This document shows positions 57,527 through 64,000 of a stretch of DNA of 64,000 nucleotides, piece after piece (within the stretch, counting starts at the first letter, position 1; the number at the start of each line of letters is the position of its first letter). Position numbers and translations under genes: made by a program. The notes beneath the pieces were generated by a model. The model was not told where the DNA came from. It saw only the letters and a program-made list of their open reading frames with translations, and did not search any database. Source of the stretch: Thermothelomyces thermophilus ATCC 42464 (lineage: Eukaryota > Ascomycota > Sordariomycetes > Sordariales > Chaetomiaceae); assembly GCF_000226095.1 (NCBI RefSeq), contig NC_016474.1, positions 3,658,001 through 3,722,000 of the forward strand, given 5' to 3'.

Positions 57527-58604
57527 GGCGTGTCCTTGTTCCTGTCGAATGCCGGTCCGCAATGCGTTCTGGGTCCCCGTTCACGCGCGCGACAGGAATT
57601 CTGTACTATTCGGATGTCGCCTGAATTGATATTGGTTTCTGCGCCTTTTTTGCGATGCACTGGGTTTCGGCAGTCCGCGACTGTATGACCTCATGCCCTG
57701 TTAGCGCGTGCATTTGTTTACTTCGCGACTTGTCGCCGCGCCTTGCCCACCATACCGTCGCAATCAGCCTTCCCCTCAATGACCCGTTGATTGGACGGAA
57801 GTGATGATTGGGTGGCGCGCCTTGGGAAGGGGAGCGAATGGGTGGAGTTCAAAGGGGTGTTTGAACGACGGGGACTCGCCTGACTTGCGGACGCGAGCCA
57901 CTCAGCTCTCGTTGCGAGTCGTAGGAGATGATTGGCGAGAACCAGGTTCGCGGATTGGGTGAAGCTAAAATAATGAAGCTCGAGAACTGCCGCAGCGGCG
58001 GAGGGAAGATGCTAACAGAATAAAAGCGGGATGAACGTACTGTACAAAGTCACTCTCACGACACGGGATTTGGGGAGAAACGTCGAGCACCTGGAGATCG
58101 GGGAAGATGTGATTTGTGCAAGCGGTCAGCCAGCTTCGGAGAGTTGGGCATCAGCGTGGGCGGACAGCAGGTGTGGCGCAGGTTCTAACCCTCCAGCAGA
58201 GAATGCGTGCGGGGGATTGGCCGCCTTTATGGCTATTTCTCGAAGTTGCCCCAGCCGCTGGACAGCTGGCACCTCTCCAGCCTCAAGTTGCCCTACCTTA
58301 TGACGGAATTTCAGCCAATCAAGCGTGCATGGTGGGCCGGCGAGTTGGGCTCCGGGCATCATTGTTTCTCCTTGCCGGGCGCATGGACCAGCCCCGGGTA
58401 TGGCAAGGGTCTGGTCCGCTTCAAGCAAAATCGGGGAAGTTGAGGCTGCGAGCCGAGAGCCCCACCTACGATTTCTGCTCTTTGGGGATTTTTTTTTTCT
58501 TGCCTATTCTTGCAGCTTCACCTCGTATCCGTCTCTTGAAAACTCTCCCAAAAATTCCCAGGAGTACAGCTTCTCGAACCGAGAGCTGTAACGCATCAGG
58601 CAAC
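57527..58604. other. Divergent intergenic region NF-YC / FCF2
   Basis: About 1.1 kb between opposed starts. CCAAT-type sites occur (for example AGCCAATCAAG near 58313), so NF-Y binding to this shared region is conceivable. No gene supported. Confidence 0.5.
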
Positions 58605-59439
58605 ATGGGTCCCGATCTCGGCCTTCCAGATGAAGAGATCGACCGCCTTCTTTCGGAAGCCGAGGCCCGGCTTTCTGGGAATGCCAGTGTAGACGCCGCG
58701 GCTGCCGCGCCGGCCGCGCCGGCCGCAAAGACAGCAGCAAGCCTCGCGGTGCCTCGCCCACCAATCACTGGGGAACAGACAACAGTCCCGGAAAAGAAGT
58801 CCGAGAAGCTGTCGGTCAGGGTTCCCCAGCTAGCTGAGAAGAAGAAGGTACGCGCGATATTTCGCTTCTACTTCCTGCCCTGTCTTGTCTCATGATGAAA
58901 ACAAATCCCAAATCGTATGACGCTAGCAAGATCCCGTCATGGGACTCAAGCTTGCACCACAATGATTTCCTATAGTTCATAGTTACTCTGACGGCGAGCT
59001 GTCTTCCACTTCTTGTTGAACGCCCTTCACATCGTCGATCTAGGGTGCTGACCGACAACAGGGACCAAAAGACACGCTAGGCGCCGACTGGTTTAACATG
59101 CCTCGTACCAATCTCACACCCGAGCTGAAGCGCGATCTTCAGGTGCTGAGGATGCGTGACGTGGCCGCCATGGGCAAGCAGTTCTTTAAGAAGGATACCC
59201 GGAGAGACTTGGTGCCCGAATATAGCCAAGTAGGGACGATCATCGCTGGCGCGACAGACGGCATGAACAACCGTCTTACGCGCAAGGAGAGGAAGCGGAC
59301 CATTGTGGAGGAAATCCTGGCTCACGACAATGTTGGCAAGCTCAAGAGCAAATACCAGGAGATCCAGGAGAAGAAGAGGAGCGGAAGGAAGGAATATTAC
59401 AAGAAGCTGGTTGCTGGCCGCAGGAAGCGCAACGGATGA
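58605..59439 (+). CDS. FCF2: Pre-rRNA processing factor Fcf2
   Basis: Exons 58605..58847 and 59062..59439 encode 206 aa. Fcf2 is a nucleolar factor for early pre-18S rRNA cleavages. The C-terminal Fcf2 domain begins at GPKDTLGADWFNMPRTNLTP and contains LKRDLQVLRMRDVAAMGKQF, FKKDTRRDLVPEYSQVGTII and the basic end RKEYYKKLVAGRRKRNG. This matches the family from yeast to human TdIF2. The N-terminal half is Ala/Pro-rich and probably disordered. The 214-nt intron is longer than most here and has CTGAC before ACAACAG. Confidence 0.95.
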
Positions 59440-60189
59440 GCGATGGAGGGGTTCTCGTACCTGCGGAACCATCCACCAAGACTTCCCATCGGGCCAAGCG
59501 AAGGAAACATGCTGCGCGGCATTGGCCATGCTGGGCTCACGCGCTGCGCCGCTCACGAGTCGGAGGCCTGTGCTATGGATCGACCTTCACGATTCTGATG
59601 CTCCCTTCCGGTCGGGTCATCATGATCCCCTTGCTCTTGAACTTGGGCAGATTATACCGGCAAAGCCAAGATGCCCGTGTATTCCATACAAGCATACGTC
59701 TAGCTGTGGGAGAACATATGGACCATAGACCAGGACGGGCTTGAAATACCGGAAGATAGTCAGTGTCAGGCCAGAAATGCCATTATGGCATGCAAGAATA
59801 ATAATAAACGTCGAGCCGAATGGTGAATGCACGTTTGACCAGTTGTGCGATCCTGCGTCTAGGTACATTCGGCTTTGTTGTGTTTTTCTGTTCAGTCATT
59901 TGCCGGTGGTCATCCTATCGATAAGAACCCTGGTCAATTTCGCGCCAAAAACTCGGCTGAACCGTGAGGTTGTTGCACTCGACATCCACCATCGTCGAGG
60001 GTCACGCAGAGATGAACGCGCCGCGGTTAATACGGCCATTACGGCCCCTTGCCCAGGGTAAACTGGTAAGCTCGTTGTATGCACATTGATAGGGCGAAAG
60101 GCATCTGACCTAGTGACAATGACAGCCCCTCGCGACTGCTCGACCGGCCGCGGTCGCCATCCCGCGAGCCTCGACACAGCTTCGTAGCT
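59440..60189. other. Intergenic region FCF2 / mitochondrial uS10
   Basis: About 750 bp; no gene supported. An ATG at 60119 could be an alternative start for the next gene. Confidence 0.5.
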
Positions 60190-61165
60190 ATGCTTCGGTG
60201 TGAGTCGATCATGCTGCCTATTTTTCTTTTTTTTTTTATAATTCGAGTTGCTAACAGCAGAATCGACAGAGAAGGATCTGATGCCGCAAAGCAGTCGAGG
60301 TCAGCCAACCCAGCCCCGAAAACCCCTCCTACCCCGACCCATCCGATCCCGGCGTCAGCCCCCTGAAACCCAAACCACACGCGGGCGATCGCTAACGTAT
60401 CACGGAACAACAGCGCCAGCGCTGCCGAGCCGGCCGATGCGCCGAACAACTCCGACAAGCCCCGGATCTCCCGCATGCCGCGCGCGCTGGAGGCGCTCTA
60501 CCTGAAGCCGCTCCGGCGCGAGGCCGAGTACGGCGTGCCGACGTGCAACCTGCAGCTGCGCTCCTACTCGGTGCGCAACCTCGAGTTCTTCTGCGACTTT
60601 GCCCTGCGCGCGGCCTACTACGCCGGCCTGCCCGCCTACGGGCCCGTGCCGCTGCCGCGCATGGTCGAGCGCTGGACGGTGCCCAAGTCGACCTTCATCT
60701 TCAAGAAGAGCCAGGAGAACTTTGAGCGCATCACGCTGCGCCGCCTGATCCAGATCAAGGACGGCCACCCGGAGACGGTCCAGCTCTGGCTGGCGTTCCT
60801 GCAGAAGCATGCCTATTATGGGATCGGTATGAAGGCAAACATTTGGGAGTTCAGCAAGCTGGGTACGTTATATTCCTATCAGGAATTTCTTTCTTCCCTC
60901 TGTGTGTGTGTGTGTGTGTTTTTTTGGTGGGGGCGAGTTGTGGTTGCTAATCGATCCGATTGCAGACGTCGGCAAGGAGATGGACAAGAATTTGGAGGAG
61001 GTGGAGAAGGAGATGGAGGGCAAGTGGGAGTACCTGAGCTACGTGGACCGGCGGCCAGAGTTCAAGAAGGGCAAGGACGAAGGTCCCCGCGAGCAGCTCC
61101 CTGCGCCGGAAGAGATCGAGGAGCTCCTGGCCAAGGAGAGGAGACGGATCTCGGGTGGTCGCTAA
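60190..61165 (+). CDS. RSM10: Mitochondrial small-subunit ribosomal protein uS10m (Rsm10)
   Basis: The secure exons are 60414..60862 and 60966..61165. They encode SRMPRALEALYLKPLRREAE, YGVPTCNLQLRSYSVRNLEF, FGPVPLPR-like YGPVPLPRMVERWTVPKS, the uS10 core FERITLRRLIQIKDGHPETV and a charged tail ending RRRISGGR. uS10m is part of the 37S mitochondrial ribosome head. The 5' end is less sure. A model with 60190..60197 and 60261..60299 stays in frame (MLRIDREGSDAAKQSS) and would give 231 aa; its first donor is GTGTGA. An alternative start at 60119 with a GTAGCT donor also keeps frame. The intron before 60414 has GCTAAC and ACAACAG. The last intron carries a (TG)9 tract and a T run. Confidence 0.88.
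60901..60918 (+). repeat. (TG)9 microsatellite in RSM10 intron
   Basis: Nine TG units followed by a T run, inside the 103-nt last intron. Confidence 0.85.
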
Positions 61166-61469
61166 AGAGAATGATCGTCAAGGTTCTCGCAGAGTGTATC
61201 AATATTTCAGAGCTGTATCCTCCCCAGGGATTGACTGATCTGTACTGTACATGTCCAATCAATAATACATCATGATCTGGTGCCAAACACGACTGTCGCA
61301 TAAAAAAAAAAGGTTAATTCCATCCCTCGAGCGTGATGTGGCGGCCATATAAGTGTTATAGGTGGTGCTCTTCGCTTGGGCTTTTTCGTCTTTCGTGCTG
61401 CTGTAATGTTTCGGGAAATTTTCACGCGAACTTTCCGTCTCGCTCATACCACGGACTCGCAACGGTTCA
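61166..61469. other. Intergenic region RSM10 / MSW1
   Basis: About 300 bp between two plus-strand genes; includes an A10 run near 61302-61311. No gene supported. Confidence 0.5.
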
Positions 61470-61553
61470 ATGACCGGTTTCCTTGGCCACACAAGCGCTC
61501 AATTAGACAGACGCCTTGACAAAACTCCCGATCATCCCTGTTTCCCAATTGCA

Positions 61554-63017
61554 ATGTACCACAGCTGCAGGGCCGGGCGCAGTGTCTGGCAGCAGCTGGT
61601 GAGTGCGCCAAGCCGCCCGCTGCTGCAACCAGCGAAACACACCAAAGGAATTGAGAAGACGATGACTACCATCACCACCACCACCAGCACAACAACAGCA
61701 ACAACGACGGTAACCGCCCGGCATTTTGCGTCCTCATCCCGAACGGATGAGGACCCATTTAAGAAAAGAGAAAACGTGGGCGGGCAGACGGCCGCGCCAG
61801 TGGTAGCACCAGAATCATCACAATCGCCCTCGTCCAACACCGTCGCCGAGGATGAGGCCGGGTCCGTCGTGGCCAAGGCTTCTCAGAAGCCGAGTAGCAC
61901 GCCGTCTGAGAAAGGCGGCAAAATCATATTTTCGGGCATCCAGCCGACCGGCGTCCCTCACCTTGGCAACTATCTCGGGGCCATGCGCGAGTGGAAGCGC
62001 CTGCAAGACACGGCCGAGCCCGACACAAAACTGTTCTTTTCCATCGTTGACCTGCACGCCCTCACCATTCCACGGCCGCGAGAGGAACTGTTTGAGAACA
62101 GGCTGAAGATGATGGCCAGCTTGCTCGCCACCGGGCTCAACCCGAACCGGGCCGCCATCTTCTTCCAGTCGTCCGTGGGCGAGCACGCGGAGCTGCAGTG
62201 GATTCTGAGCTGCACCGCGTCGATGGGATATCTCTCGCGTATGACCCAGTGGAAGGTGAGCGATGATTCTCTCGGGGAGAAGACTCGGGGGCGCACTTCA
62301 TGGGCTAACGCGGCGCCGTAGAGCAAGATGCAACTGGGCGACAATGCCTCCCTCGACGACCCCAAGGCGAGGAAGTCGCTGAAGCACGGCCTCTTCTCGT
62401 ACCCCATCCTCCAGGCGGCCGATATCTTGCTGTATCGCGCCACCCACGTCCCCGTGGGCGAGGACCAGCGCCAGCACCTCGAGTTCGCGCGCGAGTGCGT
62501 GTCCAACTTCAACCACACGTACAAGACGAACTGTCTGGTGCAGCCCGAGACCCTGATCTCCCCAGCCAGGCGCATCATGTCCCTCTCCAACCCGCTCCAG
62601 AAGATGTCCAAGTCCGACCCCTCGCCAAAGTCGCGCATCCTCATCACCGACACGCCCGAGGAGATCGCCAAGAAGATCAGGCACGCCGTGACCGATTCCA
62701 CCGACAAGGTCACGTACGACCCGGCCAACCGGCCCGGCGTGGCCAACCTGATCGAGATCCTGTCCAGCTTCGACCCCCAGGGCCGCGCCCCAGCGCGGCT
62801 GGGCGAGCAAATGGAAGGCTACAAGATCGCCGAGCTGAAGCAGGTGGTGGCCCAGGTCGTCAGCGACGAGCTGGCCGAGATCCGCGAGCGCTACCGCCAG
62901 TACATGTCTGACCAGGAGAAACTGAAGGAAGTTGCCTTCCAGGGTACCGCTGCGGCGAGGGCCACCGCAAGAACCACCATGGGCCACGTAAAGAGAGCCA
63001 TCGGGCTGGGTGTCTGA
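61554..63017 (+). CDS. MSW1: Mitochondrial tryptophanyl-tRNA synthetase
   Basis: Exons 61554..62255 and 62322..63017 encode 465 aa from this ATG; an in-frame ATG at 61470 would add 28 aa. I prefer 61554 because it starts a presequence-like stretch MYHSCRAGRSVWQQLVSAPS. The class I synthetase charges mitochondrial tRNA-Trp. A Thr-rich, then Ser/Pro-rich N-terminal stretch leads to the catalytic fold: FSGIQPTGVPHLGNYLGAM (HIGH-like PHLGN), FSIVDLHALT, LQWILSCTASMGYLSRMTQW, PVGEDQRQHLEFAR, and KMSKS in LQKMSKSDPSPKSRI. The C-terminus ends HVKRAIGLGV. The 66-nt intron has GGGCTAACG before CCGTAG. The bacterial-type arrangement and presequence point to the mitochondrial enzyme. Confidence 0.95.
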
Positions 63018-63726
63018 AGGTGGCGGTCCTGTGTACTGCATATATATCACATGTACAACAAGTGTATGATAGACTCGAGAAGGAGTCAATTCTGTATAGT
63101 ATGGAACCAGTGTATAACAGTAGAAATTCTAGATATTTTGGATGCCCTGCATTCTTATGCTTAGTTCCGTAGTATTTCTGTGTGTGACTCCATTGTCCCT
63201 GTGTCAGGAACCGTACAAACGTCTAAGGCCAGAGGCGTAAAGCTGAGAAACAAAAGAAAGAGAATATATTGGGGGACTAAAACGATTTCGAAAACAGAAG
63301 ACATACAGAGGAAGAAAAAAACCAGGGACTCTGGGAAGGGGGGGAAAGGGGGGGGGGTGGAGGGCTTCACATTTGTCATTCCTGGCCAGCGTCTCTCCTC
63401 ACAAACGGCACGGCTACACCTTCGTCACGCAGTCACCACACCACACGTCACGCTCAAGTGGCCATATAAAGCAGGTAAGATGGTTCTACAACACGCACCT
63501 GCTCCCCTTCCCGATCGCCAAATCATGAAACCACTCACACCACAGCCCGATCCAGCGACTGCTCTCGTGTGGCCTCCTCTCCCCTTCCGAGGGCCACCCT
63601 ACCACTACTCCCTCCCCGCCGCCGATCGACTGACCCTCCCTCTAAGAGACATACGCAAAATTGGCGCCGCGACAGGCCATCCAAAACTCCCGCACCACCT
63701 GGTTTGTCGTTCTCGCTCCTCGCAAT
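63018..63726. other. Convergent intergenic region at the right edge
   Basis: About 700 bp between MSW1 and the partial minus-strand gene. G-rich runs near 63340-63360. No gene supported. Confidence 0.5.
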
Positions 63727-64000
63727 CTACGCGTAGAGGATCACTCCCGTGTTAGCGTGCTCATCTCCATTTCTCTCTCTCTCTCTCTCTCTCTCTTCTC
63801 TAGAGTCGCCGCAAAGCATGAGGCGATGAAGACGGGAGGGGTGAGAGCACAAGATAGCAAGAGAAACAATGATGATAAAATAAAAAAAAGCGACTTACGC
63901 AATGACCTTCCGCAAAAACGCCATCCTCTCCTCGGGCCCGACCCTCTCCGCCCCCGGGAAGCACCCGCCGCCCGCGCCGGAACCGCCATTACCACCATCG
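63727..64000 (-). CDS. Partial gene, 3' end, product unrecognised
   Basis: The 5' part lies beyond the window. An exon from the edge to 63899 reads a Gly-rich stretch, then GAERVGPEERMAFLRKVIA, and ends at a GTAAGT donor. After a 99-nt intron (acceptor CTCTAG) the frame continues through a CT/GA microsatellite as EERERERERNG and ends GVILYA at 63727. The start of the visible exon and the exact frame of the last exon are uncertain; another frame would end at 63741 (STLTRE). I do not recognise the family. Confidence 0.5.
63772..63796. repeat. (CT)n microsatellite, possibly coding
   Basis: About twelve CT units. In the proposed last exon of the partial minus-strand gene it encodes alternating Arg-Glu. 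Confidence 0.8.

Overview
This window is nuclear DNA of a filamentous ascomycete fungus. The genes are dense and carry short (48-234 nt) GT-AG introns with CTAAC or CTGAC branch sites. Several encoded proteins are fungus-specific (Mei2-like, GIG1/DUF3605, Snd2, MUP-type permease, mL60). Protein content and style suggest a Sordariomycete, possibly near the Chaetomiaceae or Sordariales, but the species cannot be fixed from sequence alone. I see no transposon, viral relic, rRNA, tRNA or CRISPR array that I can support.

Layout: 0-15.5 kb is a tight housekeeping block: CBR1 (-), GIG1-like (+), SND2/TMEM208 (-), CDC27/APC3 (+), histone H4 (+), TRAPPC2/Trs20 (-), mL60 (+), CBC2/CBP20 (-) and NUP82 (+). 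Neighbours are mostly divergent or convergent pairs with about 60-500 bp between them. 17-19 kb holds a low-complexity protein I do not recognise. 21.4-28.1 kb holds PIK1 (-) and an 11-exon methionine-permease-like gene (-). 30-35 kb holds an unrecognised 714-aa protein (-) and NC2-alpha/Bur6 (-). A gene-poor stretch of about 3.8 kb follows (35-38.8 kb). 38.8-55 kb holds xylulokinase (-), an SLP1-type SUN-domain protein (+), a Mei2-like RNA-binding protein (-), an SRPK-like kinase (-) and exocyst SEC15 (+). 56.3-64 kb holds NF-YC/HAP5 (-), FCF2 (+), mitochondrial uS10 (+), mitochondrial TrpRS (+) and the 3' end of one more gene (-) cut by the window edge.

The genes do not form a cluster or pathway. 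They serve membrane traffic (TRAPPC2, SEC15, PIK1, SND2), mitochondrial translation (mL60, uS10m, MSW1), nuclear RNA and pore functions (CBC2, NUP82, FCF2), chromatin and transcription (H4, NC2-alpha, NF-YC) and metabolism (xylulokinase, permease, CBR1).

I found no obviously new multi-gene system. The most interesting signals are at exon and motif scale: a candidate 3-nt microexon in the permease, an 18-nt microexon in the Mei2-like gene, a GC-AG intron in SEC15, a 20-nt pure C tract inside a CBC2 intron, a 20-bp perfect palindrome and a direct repeat upstream of histone H4, and a 9-mer (TACTCCGTA/TACGGAGTA) that I count eight times, always between genes. All exon joins were worked out by hand from splice signals, reading frame and remembered family sequence; no search was run.
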